From Prunella strophiata (lineage: Eukaryota > Chordata > Aves > Passeriformes > Prunellidae): 64,000 bases of DNA. The DNA is taken from contig JAZBQD010000025.1 in NCBI GenBank assembly GCA_036583965.1, forward strand, positions 14,591,145 to 14,655,144, written 5' to 3'. The notes under the pieces were generated by a model. The model ran no database searches, was not told where the DNA came from, and saw nothing but the letters and a program-made list of their open reading frames with translations. Each line of letters opens with the position of its first letter. The first letter of the stretch is position 1. Made by a program: the position numbers and the translations under genes. Of this stretch, positions 20,655 to 33,100 are shown one piece after another.

Positions 20655-22535
20655 CCGGGGGGCTGGAGAGGCCTTGGAGTGGGTTTGGAGCAGTCAGAGG
20701 AGTTCTGGAGGTGTTCCAATGGTTTTGGAAGTGTGGGAGAGCTTTTGGAGGCATCAGAGGCTTTTGGTGGTGTTTGGAATACTGGGGAAGTTTTTGGAGG
20801 GGGTTTGGATGTTTCAGAGGAGTTTGGGGGAAGTCAGAGGAGTTCTGGAGGTGTTGGAGAAGTTTTGGAGGTGTTGTAATGGTTTTGGAAGTGTGGGAGA
20901 AGTTTTGGAGATGTTGGAGAGGTTTTGGAGGTGTTGTAATGGTTTTGGAAGTGTGGGAGAGCTTTTGGAGGCATCAGAGGCTTTTGGTGGTGTTTGGAAC
21001 ATTGGGGAAGGTTTTGGAGGGGGGTTTGGAGGTGTCAGAGGAGTTGTGGAGCAGTCAGAGGAGTTTTGGAGGTGTTGTAATGGTTTTGGAAGTGTGGGAG
21101 ACCTTTTGGAGGTATTGGAGGCTTTTGGTGGTGTTTGGAATACTGGGGAAGATTTTGGAGGGGGTTTGGATGTTTCAGAGGAGTTTGGGGGAAGTCAGAG
21201 GAGTTCTGGAGGTGTTGGAGATCTTTTGGAGGTGTTATGGAGATTTTGGAGGTATTGTGATGGTTTTGGAAATGTGGGAGACCTTTTGGAAGCATCTGAG
21301 GGTTTTGGTGGTGTTTGGAACATTGGGGACATTTTGGAGGGGTTTTGGAGGTGTCAGAAAAGTTTTGGGGAAGTCAGAGGAGTTCTGGAGTTGTTGCAGA
21401 GGATTTGGAGGTGTTGTAATGGTTTTGGGAGTGTTGCAGAGATTTTGGAGGCATCTGAGTGTTTTGGTGGTGTAGGAAATATTGCAGAGATTTTGGAGAG
21501 GTTCTGGAGATGCAGGAGTGGTTTTTGGAGGGGTTTTGGATGAGTTTTGGGGATTTTTGAGAGATTTTGAAGGTGCTGGAGGTGTTGGGGATGTTGAAGA
21601 GGGTTTGGAGAGCCTGCAGGTGTTTTGGAGGTGCCAGAGGGGTTTTGGAAGTGTTAAAGGGGTTTTCAAAAAGTTCTGGAGGAGTCAGAGGGGTCTGAAA
21701 GTGTTGGAGGGGTTTTGGAGGCAACAGAAGATTTTGGGGGTGGTGGAAATTTTGCACAAGTTTGGAGGTGTTGAAGAAGCTTTGGAGATGCTGAAGATAT
21801 TTTGGAAATGTTGGGAGATACCTTGGAGGTGCTTGAGGGATTTGAAGGTGGTTGATTTTAGAGGGTGTTGGAGGGATTTGGGAAGTTTCAGTGAGGTTTT
21901 AAAGATGGTGGAGAGATTTGGGGAAGGCCAGAGAGGTTTTGGCAGGTGCTGAAGGGGCTTTGAAGGTCTTGGAGGAGTTTTGGAGATACCAGAGGGATTT
22001 TGAGGGTGTTGGAGGGTTTTGGAGGAGTCAGAGAAGTTTTGGAGGCATTGGAGGGGTTGAAAATATCAGAGAGGTTTTGGAGAGGTCGCAGAGGTTTTGG
22101 AGAGTTTGGAGGGGGTTTGAAGGTGTTGGAGAAGTTATGGAGAGGTTGGAGAGATTTTAGAGAGGTTGCAGGGGTTTTGGAGGTGGTGGAGAGGCTTTGG
22201 AGTAGGTAGAGAGGTTCTGGAAGTGTTGGAGGGGTTGAGGAGGTGATGGGGAGGTTTTGGAGGGGTTAGAGAAGTTTTGGAGAGGTTGAAAGGGTTGTGG
22301 AGGGGATGGAGATGTTTTGAAGGAATTGGAGAAGTTTTGGAGGGGTAGGAGGGGTTGTGGAGGGGTTGGAGATGTTTTGGAGGGATTGGAGAAGTTTTGG
22401 GGCAGTAGGAGGGGTTGTGGAGGGGTTGGAAGGTGTTGTAGGGCATTTTGGAGGTTCTGGGGAGGTTTGGAGGTTCTGGGGAGGTTTGGAGGTTCTGGGG
22501 AGGTTTGGAGGTTCTGGGGAGGTTTGGAGGTGATG
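20655..22535 (+). repeat. 1.9-kb G/T-rich minisatellite (GGTTTTGGAGGTGTTGGAGA type)
   Basis: A long degenerate array of units of about 11-22 bp built from GTTTTGGAGGT and GTTGGAGAG. The plus strand is almost free of C. Higher-order copies are visible: ATGGTTTTGGAAGTGTGGGA recurs near 20880, 20940, 21080, 21260 and 21420. Open frames of up to 316 residues on the plus strand (Trp/Gly/Phe-rich) and on the minus strand (Pro/Ser/Gln/Asn-rich) come from the repeat. It lies 1-3 kb upstream of the XPO6 CpG island. Confidence 0.97.
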
Positions 22536-23404
22536 CAGGGGCAGGTTTTGGAGCCAGGGCTCTGCCTGGGGCTGCACATGATGGTCCATGGGCACATCCA
22601 GGCTGTGTCTCTGCTCCTCCCTGGGCAGTTCCACCCCCAGCCAGGCCCAGGAGCAGCGTTTTCCCTGGAGGGATGAGCAGGACTGGGGCTGTTGGGGTCA
22701 GTGCTCTGCTGAGAGCGTGGAAATAAAATCCTGAGACAGAAAATCCTCCTGGAGACCCAGGGGAGTGCTCAGCCCTAAGCTCCTGGTGGAGCTGGGGACA
22801 GCTCCAGCCCCACAGATGGTTCATTCCCCCTCCTCCCCGTGGTTAATCCTCTGAAGGAAGTGCCAGCCTCTGCAATGTCCCCTCAGGGCTGCTGTCCCCT
22901 CTAAAGCCCCTTAAGCTGCCAGGCTGAGCCACCCCTTGGCACTGCAGGTGCCACGGGAATTTGGGAACCATGGGGAACACTTTGATCTGTGTCAGCCTCA
23001 CAGGTTTGGAGTTCCAGTGGTTCCCAGCTTCCTGATCTTGGGAGGCAGCAGCTGGGGCCTGGATTTCAATTTTCCTGACATTAATCTCCTGGATTAATGG
23101 ATCTGTTGCTGTCTTCACTCCTGGCCAGGTCAGGCAATGGAAAAGTGATGGCCACAGGGAGCTCCAGGCTGAGGCAATCCCAGGACATGGGAACAGCCAA
23201 AGGATTCCTGCCATGGAGCTGAGCTGTCCCTGCTGGGGAGGGCTGGCAGGGCTGGGGGTTTGCCTCGCCCTGGTTTGTTTAATTACTTAATTAGTTACAC
23301 GGGCACAAAACCAGGAGCCACACCCGGAGCCCTGGGAGCTCTTCATGGGGCAGGAGCACAGGGACAGCTCCAGCTGCAGGCTCAGCTCCAGGCCCTGGCC
23401 CAGG

Positions 23405-23572
23405 TCTGGGTCCATCCCCCTCCCCATTCCTGTCCCCATTCCATCCCATCCCCAATCACATCCCTATCCCCATCCTATCCTATCCATCCCCAATTCCAAT
23501 CCCATCCCAAATCCCAATCCCCAATTCCCCAATCCCAAATCCCAATTCCCCAATCCCAATCCCAATACATGC
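23405..23572 (+). repeat. C/A-rich simple repeat (CCCAATCCC / CCCATCC)
   Basis: Loose tandem units CCCATCCC, then CCCAATCCCAATTCC, directly upstream of the XPO6 CpG island. A simple repeat with no coding content. Confidence 0.9.
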
Positions 23573-23589
23573 CCCGCCCATAATGGGCG

Positions 23590-23900
23590 TGTCTATCGTT
23601 AGCCACGCCCACCGAGGCACAGCCCAATCACCTCCCATTTCCTGCCGCGCGGGAAAGCGCACGCAGCGCATGCGCAGTGCCGCGGGGGCGGGGCCAGGCG
23701 CAGCTCCGGGCGTGCCCTTCCCTCAGCGCCCCGCAAAGCGCCGCGCCCTTCTCCAAGATGGCGGCGAGCAGCGCGCCGCGCTGAGATGCGCATGCGCATA
23801 GCCGCTGCCTGGCTCTGATTGGCTGCGGGCGCCGGTGAGCGCTTCCGGTGGGAGGGCGGGGCGGGCCCGGGATGCGCCTGGCGTAGCCCCGGCACCGACA
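23590..23900 (+). promoter_or_regulatory. XPO6: XPO6 promoter, TATA-less CpG island
   Basis: A classic housekeeping promoter. It has an E2F-like GCGCGGGAAA (23647-23656), an NRF1 palindrome GCGCATGCGCA (23666-23676) and a second NRF1-like site (23787-23798), a YY1 site AAGATGGCGGC (23755-23765), an inverted CCAAT box ATTGG (23818-23822) and an ETS site CTTCCGG (23842-23848). There is no TATA box. Transcription probably starts at several points around or after 23840. Site identities rest on consensus matching by eye. Confidence 0.85.
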
Positions 23901-24053
23901 CCGGCCCCGCTCCGCGCCGCTCCCGCCCGTCCTCCCGCGGCCCTGCCCGGCGCCCCGGGGCTCCCCGTCCCGCCGCTTGGGGAGGCCCGGGGGCTGGGTG
24001 CCGGCAGCTCTCCGGTGCCCGTGGCTGCGCGGCCGGCGGGGGCTCGCCGGTGC

Positions 24054-24121
24054 ATGGGCGGGGGGGGCCCCGCCGGGCCACCGCCGGCCATGAGATGAGC
24101 GGAGCGCGGCGCCCTGCCTAG
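24054..24121 (+). other. XPO6: Two overlapping upstream ORFs in the XPO6 5' UTR
   Basis: uORF1 starts at ATG 24054, encodes 14 residues (MGGGGPAGPPPAMR) and stops at TGA 24096-24098. uORF2 starts at ATG 24095 inside an ATGA stop-start overlap, encodes 8 residues and stops at TAG 24119-24121, 24 bases before the main ATG. They matter only if transcription starts upstream of 24054, which the promoter layout suggests. Confidence 0.6.
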
Positions 24122-24145
24122 AGCCGCCCCGGGGCCGCCGAGGCC

Positions 24146-24148
24146 ATG
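24146..24148 (+). CDS. XPO6: XPO6 exon 1, coding only the start methionine
   Basis: The sequence reads GAGGCCATG|GTGAGC, so the donor follows the ATG directly and the first exon contributes one codon. The next exon opens GCA TCA GAG GAG, giving MASEEASLR, the known exportin-6 N-terminus. The 5' UTR part of the exon is CpG-rich and begins at an undetermined point after about 23840. Confidence 0.9.
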
Positions 24149-27100
24149 GTGAGCTGGGGAGCGGGGCCGGGCGGGGCGGGAGGAAGGGGGATTGCCCCGC
24201 GGGGCCCGGCACCGGCGCTGAGCGGCCGAGGGGCGGCTGCACCCCCGAGCCACCGCAGGCCGGGATGGGAGAGGCCGGCGGGGCAGGCGCGGGTCCCTCC
24301 TGGGAGCGTTGGTGCCCGGGGCTGTTGGGAATTCCCGGTTTCACGGCGTTAACGCTGAGCGGGTGCCCCGAGCAGCCGCGGCCGCCCCTGGGTCCCCGGC
24401 AGTGCCCAGGCCAGGCTGGACACCGGGGCTGCTCTGAGCGTGTCCCTGCCGTGGCACGGCTGGAACGGGATGAGCCTCAAGGTCCCTTCGCATTCACCCA
24501 AAGCATTCCGTGATTAACTTCTGCGGCGGCAGCTGTGGGCTCGCCCTCACGGCCTCCAGCGGAGCCTCGGCTAAGCCGGAGCGATGAGCTGGATCGGGCT
24601 GTGCTGGGGACATCGGCCTTCAGCTGTCCCCGCGGCGACAGGGACAGGGACAGCCCGCTGGCACCTGCACAAGTCCTGCCCTGCCCAGGAGAGGGTCTCT
24701 GAGCGGGTGGGTGCCCGCAGGGCCGGGCTGGCACAGCTGCCAGCTGGGAATTGTCCCCAAGGGCATCGGGGTGCTGCTCACTGTCACCATCCCCGAGCTG
24801 CTGCTCTGCTTCCCCCTTGCTCTGCCCACAGGGATTCCTGGCATCCCCGAATTCCTTGGGGTGACAAAGGACAGGCACAAACAAGGTGGGCACGAGTGGG
24901 GAGATGCTTTCAGCAGCCCTGGGACTCTGCCCTGGCTCACCCAGAGAGCCCCACTGAGCTCAGGCTGGAGTTTCTGGCCTGGTTCTCACCCCACTCTAGC
25001 TTAACCAGGACCAGGCTTTGCACCCATTTTCTTCCAGAATTGGGATCCTGGTTGTGAATTTCTTCACCCAAGAGCTGAGGTTATCACATTGCTCACTGTG
25101 TGATGTGCTCCTGGTACATGATTGGTGTTTTATTGAAACTTTGGTCTCTGTAGCCCCTTTGGTGAGCTTTGTTAGTCCTTTGGAGAGGCTTTGCTGCTCC
25201 ATCTGGGATGTGCTGGGGTGGGACACAGTCTTCCTCAGTAAAATATATATAAATATATATTTATATATATAAATGCTGGTAGTGTTTTATGGCAGTAGCC
25301 TGAGGGTGCTCAGGGTGGGCTCCTGACATGTCTGCCACGTGTCCCAGCTCTTTGTGGCTTTAGCTTCAGGCAAAGGGTGACATTTTTGAGGTGGATTCTT
25401 AGTGAACAGCCCAGTTTCAAAAAGATAATAAATGGTTTGCAGGGTCTGGTAGGCCAGGGTGTGCACTTACACTGCAGGTGCCAAAAGGACTCCTTAGTTC
25501 TCCCCTCACTCCCCTGTGGACACACACATTTATCCTCCTGAATTACACCTTGTTTTCTTCTTCTTTTTCCCCTTCAACATCCACTGTTTGGCTGCCTGTG
25601 GAAGTTGAGCAGCAGTCCCTGGGCTGTGCTGCAGGATTTGCTGTTGTAACTCATCATGTGACTCCTGGGCAAGATTTTCCTTCTGCTCCATTTCCCTGGA
25701 GCCCACAGATGGGCATGTTCTGCTGCTGGTGCAGCCTCCTTCCTGGAAACAGTTGGGAAAGTGGGAAGATGAGCTGCTGGAAGGCACACAGGGAACAAAT
25801 AAAACATAATTAAACTCTGCTCCAGGAGAACAAGCTGCTGGGGGCAGATTCCCCTCAGTGGGGCTGAACTGGGTTGGTGTGGAAGGTAATGAGCAGGGAT
25901 GAATTAGAGCTTGATGAACAGGGCAGGGATTTTGGGAATGCACAGTGAGCTCAGGCACTGCAAATGTTGTGGAGCAAACTCCTCTTTGCTGGCCTTGGTT
26001 GCCACTCATGGCTCAGAAATCTTGATGCCACTCAGCAGTTGGCTTCAGAGGAAGCTTTAGTGTTTCTCTGCTTTCAGAGGTGCTTGCAGAGAGCTCTGTG
26101 TGCTGGTTCTTGGGGCTGCTCCTGCCTGCTGTGTGTGGAAATAGTGCTTGTGCACTATTTTGGGGCCCCAAACTCCAGTCTGGGGCTTCCTGAGGGAAAG
26201 GAAAGGTGGAGTTAATGCCCTGGTGTGTCTGTAGGGAAAACAGGATAGTGCAAAATCCAGGTGGGTTTCTCTGGAGTTCATCTCTGAACACACAGAGCAC
26301 ATCCAACTTCAAGGTTTTTTTCCACACACCACAAACTATTACAGTTTCCTCCTCACCTTTTAGCATCCTTTTAGAGGGTTTTATAAACAGCTTCAAAGTA
26401 AATATTCATGGATCTATCCTTGGAGGGATTTATTTCCTGTCCAAATTAGCCATGTCTTTATCTCATCACTCTTTCCTTCACCTTTGTTCCTTCCACTGGT
26501 GAAGCTGAACCATCTTTGAAGCCCTGGGAGCCCAGCTTGGACCTCCTGAGCAAACCTCTCACCTGGGAATTGCATTTGCACCTCCCATGTGAGGCTGGAA
26601 TTTCAGTGATTGCCTCCTGGGAAATACATTCTTCACTTGTGTGGGATTTGTATCCTGCCAGCAACCAAAACAGCTCAGGAGCAGGGACTTCCAGGAAATG
26701 CTGCTGTGTGAGGTTTGGGATGCAGAGATGCTGGAGAGCTGCAGCCAGCTTCTCCCAGAGCAAATCACACTTCCCCCAGGCTGTCCCTGGGCCTCCAGGG
26801 AGCAGCCCCTGGAAGTTCCCAGTTGCAGGGAGTCTCGTGTGCCTGCTGTGTGTGAGGCACACTGAAATGGGAGCAGGCAGTGGGTGGCTGCAGCTTGGAT
26901 GTTCCTGAGTTTCCCACAGCAGCATCCTGCCTTTCATTCCACAGCCTCCCTTCCCACCTTCACGTTTTTAGCAGAGTGCTGTTGTTTTCTTGTGCCTGAA
27001 GCTGCCTGGTGATGGTTGCAGCCTTCATTCAGGAAGGAGTGGAGTGTGTGTGGATGGCAGCATGTCCTGCAGCATGTCCTGCACTGGTGCAGGTGAGGCT

Positions 27101-30100
27101 GCTGAGCCCTGCCTTCTCCTGCTGCCCGTGGTTGCCAAGGAGCTGCTGCTCCATTACCAGAATAGCTCCTGTTTGTTCTGTGGCAGCCTTGCTGAGCTGC
27201 TGGCCCTGAGGCTGGCTCAGGCTGTGCCTGGGAGCCAGAGCTGCTTGGGGGGGGGCACTCCTGCTCTTTGCAGGTGTCCCAGGACATTGTGACAGGAGGG
27301 AGCAGCTTCTTGCTCCTGCAGAGCCCCTTGGCCTGGCTGTCCCATCCCCCTGGGGACACTTGGGCCCTGTGTGGGCTGTGCTGCTGTCCCTGGTCCAGGT
27401 TAGCTCAGGGGTGCTGTGGTGAGCTCAGGGTTTCTATGCCCCCTGTCCCTGGCCCAGGTGAGCTCAGGGGTGCTGTGCTGTGCTCAGGGATGCTGTGCTG
27501 CTGTCCCTGGCCCAGGTGAGCTCAGGGATGCTGTGCTGTGCTCAGGGGTGCTGTGCTCCCTGTTCCTGGCCCAGGTGAGCTCAGGGGTGCTGTGCTCCCT
27601 GTTCCTGGCCCAGGTGAGCTCAGGGGTGCTGTGCTCCCTGTCCCTGTCCCAGGTGAGCTCAGGGATGCTGTGCTGTGCTCAGGGGTGCTGTGCTGCTGTC
27701 CCTGTCCCAGGTGAGCTCAGGGTGCTGTGCTGTGAGGAGATGGGGATGCTGCTGCTCAGGAAGTGCTGGCACATGGCCAGGTGGGCTCAGCTTCACAGCA
27801 GGGTTTTGGGGTGAAGAGAGAGCTGAGGGTGTTGTCCCCTCTGTCCCCCAGCTGAGGTGCAGCATCACCACTGCACCCCTGAGGCTGAGGTTCTGTCTGC
27901 TCTCAGTGCCTCCCCTTCATGAGCAGTTGAAATCAAAGCAAAGCCTCTGCAGAGCCCTTGTGACTCAAAGCAGAGTAGGAACCTGGAAGTTCCAGTCTCA
28001 GCTCCAACATCTGGCTTCCTTTTCTGGCCAGCAAGTCACATTGTGACTTTGTGTGCCCCCCAGTTATCTCCCCTCTATTAAAGCATCCAACTGGAGATGC
28101 TGATTAATGCTGGAGAACTTTCCCAACTCTGCAGCAAGGCCTGGGTAGCTCTGGAGATGAACCAGGAGTGGGAACTGGAGCAGAGAGCTGATCTCTGCTC
28201 AGATGGATGCTCCCTCCAAAAGCAGAGCTTTTTCTCAGAAGAAAACAGCTCATTTAGCAGAATGGTTGCACATAATCCCTTTCAGGACCTATAATAATTC
28301 CAACACATCCATATTTCAAAGACCTGGGTAGCTAAATGTAGGCTGCAGGAGGACTAAAAGCTATCAAGGCAAAATTGTTGAGCCTCCAGGTTCACTAAAT
28401 GAGCTTGAAAAGCTCATTTCCACTGGCTGTTGCTGATGGATGGCTGGTGGTGGCTGTAATTATTTCAGCAGAAAAGCATTAAAATCTGGCAGGTACCACA
28501 AAGCTCCTGCCGTGGGGTTGGTTCAGTGCTGTGCAGAGATCACTCCATGCATGGATACCCAAAAACTCCAAGAACTTTGGGATCAGTTGGGTGAATTAAT
28601 TGCACATTGTTAGGTGGTGTGATTTAGGAACCAAGTAGCTGCTGTTAATGTTGGATTTATACATTAGTATATGTAAAGTAGAAGGAAATGTAGCTTTGAG
28701 GTGGATAGGCTGATGCCTGCCTGGTAAAATGTGCCCTAAAATCCTTCCAAATCATTATCCTCTGTCAGACAGCAGATATTTCCTCTTAGGAGCTAGATTT
28801 ATATTTGGGTCACTGCTGCCTTGGCTTTTTCTGCATCCCAGGTGTCAACATGACAACCTTCTTCTTTGAGAGAAAGAAAAGAAGGTGTCTGCTGCTTTGT
28901 TTTATCAAAATAAAATGTTTAGGCTCCCATTTATATAGAATAATTTTTGGAATCCCAAAATTCCAGCATTTATGAAGTGTGCAGTATGTGCCTTCCTTGT
29001 AGGACTCGATGTTCCAACCAAAATGTAAATATTGATATTTTGGTAGAGGAAAAGCAATTGGCTTTTCCCCTACTGATTCTGATAGTCAAGGACTTTCCTA
29101 CTCATCCAGACACCCCCTGGAGTTTATTTGGGGGTTCTGTCCTCTGGAATTTTGGGATGATGCAGCTTCTCCTGGGCTAAGAAGCTCCTGCAGCTTATGG
29201 TGAAGCAGCTCTTTTCCAGTCTTACCTTCCCTCCACACACATTTGATTCCTTTCTTTATCCATGTTTCTCTTTTCTGTTTACACTCAGGATACTTTCACT
29301 CCACCAGAACTATTCCAGGCTCTTCTAGCAACACCACAAATTCCTTTTTTTTTTTCTTCCCCTGATCTTCCCTGACCCTTCTCCTATGTGGATCATGCCC
29401 AGAATTCCATTTCTTTTCCCATTTCCAACTCTTTGCATTCATGCTCCAAATTATCTTTTATTTGTTCCAGCATCTCCAAGCTCGTGGTTGGATCTCTGGG
29501 TGTATTTTTAGCACTTTGACTTAATATTTTATTAGGGCTTTAATTGCAGTGTGGAGTTCTTCCCAAGAGGGATTGTCCTGGTTCCTTTTTGTCCCCTCTT
29601 TGGAGAAAGGAGTGTGCTCATCTGTTTTTGTGTACTGGCTTGTCAGGATGCCAAAGCCAGCATTGGATGCAGCTTTCCAGAGGGGAATGAGGATTTTTTT
29701 TTTCTCTTTGGAGAGATATTTTGCCTGAAAGATCTGTGTTGTGCTCAGCTGGTTCCCTGCTGCTTCATTGAGTAAGAACAGAGCAGGTTTCTTCTGCATT
29801 GCAATTCCTTTTCTTTGGGATGAGGAGCAGTTTCTTCCATGGGAGTTTGGCTCAGTGCTGCTTTCCCTGTGTTCAAAATCAGGGTCTGGAGAGGATACAG
29901 CAAAACCTTGGCATGGCTGCATTTGTTGTTCCTCATCCCTAACCCTTGGGTTATGGGGGATAAACCTGTATTTTCTACAGTTCCTTGGTGTGCTTTTTGC
30001 AAGTGTGAAGGGAACCAAGAGGAGGACAAAGTGCTCCATGACCTGTAGTGTGTGATGTGGGAGTGTGAGCTCAGTGCTCAGGAGGCAATTCCTGCTCCCA

Positions 30101-33100
30101 GCCCTTCCTCTGATCCCAGGAGCTGCTGGGTTTGGGATTTGGGGAAGCTGCAGGGGGAAAAGGAACTTTGGCTTTCAAAAGCTGATTTTCCAATGTTCTG
30201 CTGGTGCTTGATGGAGCTGGTTGGGTTGTGGTGACCCTTTGGGTCCTCCAGGACAAATGTCCCCAGACTGGCCCAGCAGAGCCCCTGTTGAGGACAGAGA
30301 GCCTGGAACCTTCCCCAGGGCTGGGACACCCAGAGCTGCAGGGGTGAGCAGCAAAGGGCAGTTGTGAAATCCCCCAAAGTGCAGCAGCATTGCAGATGTC
30401 AACATCTTGTTTTTCTTTAATTGGACTGGATGTTCTCCCTGTGTGAGCTGTCCTATGAAAACATTTTAATTAACAAAAATCTTAGTTATTCCCATGGTGT
30501 TTCCCATGGTAGTTTCATTATGCACTCTTAAATGCCCAACACAAGTTTTAATGCTCTTGCCAGGAAGGAAATTTAGAATTTCACAATCTTTTTTTTTTTT
30601 TTTTCCTTTTCTTTGACAAGGGGTGAGGGTCTGAAAATTCCATATTTTCATGTAGTATAATCACACCTCCTTGGAAATCAGGTCTGGCTGCTGGAATGTA
30701 TTGGATCATGTGTAATCCTGCCCCCAAGTTTGCCCTAAACCTTGCACTTTGTGTAGCCAGTGTTGGGACAGCTTTTCCCCATGATAATGGGCTTAATTCT
30801 GCCAGGCAGAAGTGGATGTTGTAGAAAAATCAAGCTGAATTTGCTTGCTGGAGCTGCATCTGAGTAGAGGTGCCCCTTTAAGAAATATGCTGAATAATTG
30901 GGTTTTTTCTTACATTCACTTTCTTTTTTTTGCTTGCCCTGGTGCTTCCCATTTCCAGCTCTGCATATGTGCATCATTCCAGAGACTCCTTCACTTGGGG
31001 CTACAGACAACTGTGATTCAGAGCCTCCCTGGGTATTATTGGGACTTGTCTGGAGGCTGAGATAAATAAGGGTTTATTTGTGGCTCTGCTGAAGGATTTG
31101 AGAAGTGTTTTTAAGAATCTCTTCATGCAGCTTGGACTCCTCAGAGCTGCTACACAGCCACACCAGGTTCTCCACTCCTGTCACTTGGGCATCTTTTCTT
31201 GGCTTCTCTCTGGTCAAAGGAGCTGCTGCCTTTGGACAAGTGGGGAGGAACAAGGGTTTGACATTTTTAAGTGTCAGATTTTCACCTGGAAGAGCATGAA
31301 GAGTGTTCTCTGTAGGAAGAGTCATTATGACCACAGGAAGGATGTGGAGCTGCTGGAGAGAGTCCAGAGGAGCTCACAGAGATGCCCCAAGGGCTGGAGC
31401 CAGGCTGGGAGAGCTGGGGGTGCTCACCTGGACAAGAGAAGGCTCCAGGGACACCTCAGAGCCCCTTGCAGGGCCTAAAGGGGCTCCAGGAGAGCTGGAG
31501 AGGGACTGGGGACAAGGGATGGAGGGACAGGACACAGGGAATGGCTTCCACTGCCAGAGACAGGGATGGATGGGATATTGGGAATTGGGAATTGTTCCCT
31601 GGGAGGGTGGGCAGGCCCTGGCACAGGGTGCCCAGAGCAGCTGTGGCTGCCCCTGGATCCCTGGCAGTGCCCAAGGCCAGGCTGGATGGGGTTGGAGCAG
31701 CCTGGGACAGTGGGAGGTGTCCCTGCCCATGGCAGGGGTGGCACTGGATGAGCTTTAAGGTCCTTCTGGCCCAAACCATTCCATGATCCTGTGGTAGGTG
31801 TGGGGGTTTTTAAACAGACTTCAGCTCAGAAGGCTGTCCTGGGTTCAGTGTGAGTTCCTTTGCCACTGCTGCTCATCCCTTGGTTTCTGCACCACTGGAG
31901 TGAGATGATGAGGGCATTTTTCTTAACACCTTTTACATATATTTTTATAAGGAATTTTTTATTCCCTTCACAAATACTTTCCTCACCAATCTACTCGTTT
32001 TCAAAGGATTCCTTGGGATCTTTTTTCCACCTGCCTGGTTAGAAGCTGGGTTACTTCCCCTAAACCTCTGGAGGAAGTGTTGTCTCACAATGAGTGAAGC
32101 TGCATTTAGGGCAGCCCTGTGGTCCTGCCTGCTTTGTTTATGTAGAGAAAAGGGAAGAGATTTGTTCCTTGTGCCTGTGCTCCTGGGGCTCCTGCACAGG
32201 CACTGCCTCTCAGGGAAGGATGGGATCTCCCTGCAAGGGGTCACAGGCTGGGTTGGAGTGTGGAGATGTAGGAATGTCACCCCCTGTTGACAGAGTGACC
32301 AAATTATCCTTAAAAAGGGAAAAAGCCCAGAAGTTTCTCTCCTTCAATTTGGTAAAAAGACACCTCATAGGACCTTTGGGACTTCACCTCAAACCTAGGG
32401 CTGCCCAACTGGACAGAGGCCAAAAGGTCCCACCTAAGCAATTGGCTAGAAAAAGAAGAGAACAAAGAAAATAATGGCTTCTGTGGGGTGTTTTAGCAGG
32501 AGCAAGAATCTCTTGCCCCTAGCTTGGTTTTTCTCTGTAAGAGCTTTATTTTACCTTTTATTAAAACCTTTTCTGTTTCCAACACTATCTCAGAAGCCAT
32601 CCTGCTAATTTTATGCCATTTGAGGTAGCTGAGCTATCTCAGGTGTGATGGGTTTTCTGAGAGCTCATAAGAGCAGGCTTGAGGAGAAAACCCATCATGG
32701 GGCATCCTGGGGAACCCAGCAGAGGGAGAGTGTGAAGGGAAAGGAGTGAGGTGTGAGTTTCTACACTTCACTGGGGGAATTTAAGTCAATTCTGAACTGA
32801 GACAACCAGAGTCACCTTGCAGTGTTTTCACTTCTGGAAGCAGCTCCTGCCCAGCCCAGCACCCTTGGCAGATGCTCAGCTTTGTCTGTCTGAAGAGCAG
32901 ATTTTGTTTGGCTGGTTTTGCTGATAACCCACAAAATGAGAAGTTATAATCATTGATGGCTTAAAAAGTGGTGGCCAACAGCTGAGAACTGACTGAGCCA
33001 AGTGTCTGCTGAGGAAAGGCTGATGGCTGTGGCTGGATTGTCAGGTTTAATTTGCAAGTCCAAAAAGTGACTCCAGGGCCACCTCTGCTTGCTGTGCTTT

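Noticed and set aside
20552..21543. Trp/Gly/Phe-rich frames of more than 300 residues
   Set aside because: They are translations of the G/T minisatellite and continue in several frames.
20655..22535. CRISPR-like array or other regular repeat-spacer structure
   Set aside because: The units are directly adjacent and degenerate with no unique spacers, and the genome is vertebrate.
9340..23590. A shared bidirectional promoter for SBK1 and XPO6
   Set aside because: The two CpG islands are about 14-15 kb apart with repeats between them, so the genes have separate promoters.
23755..23765. The ATG in AAGATGGCGGC as the XPO6 start codon
   Set aside because: It is part of a YY1 site in the core promoter and its frame does not lead to the known N-terminus. 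The ATG at 24146 joins exactly to exon 2 to give MASEEASLR.
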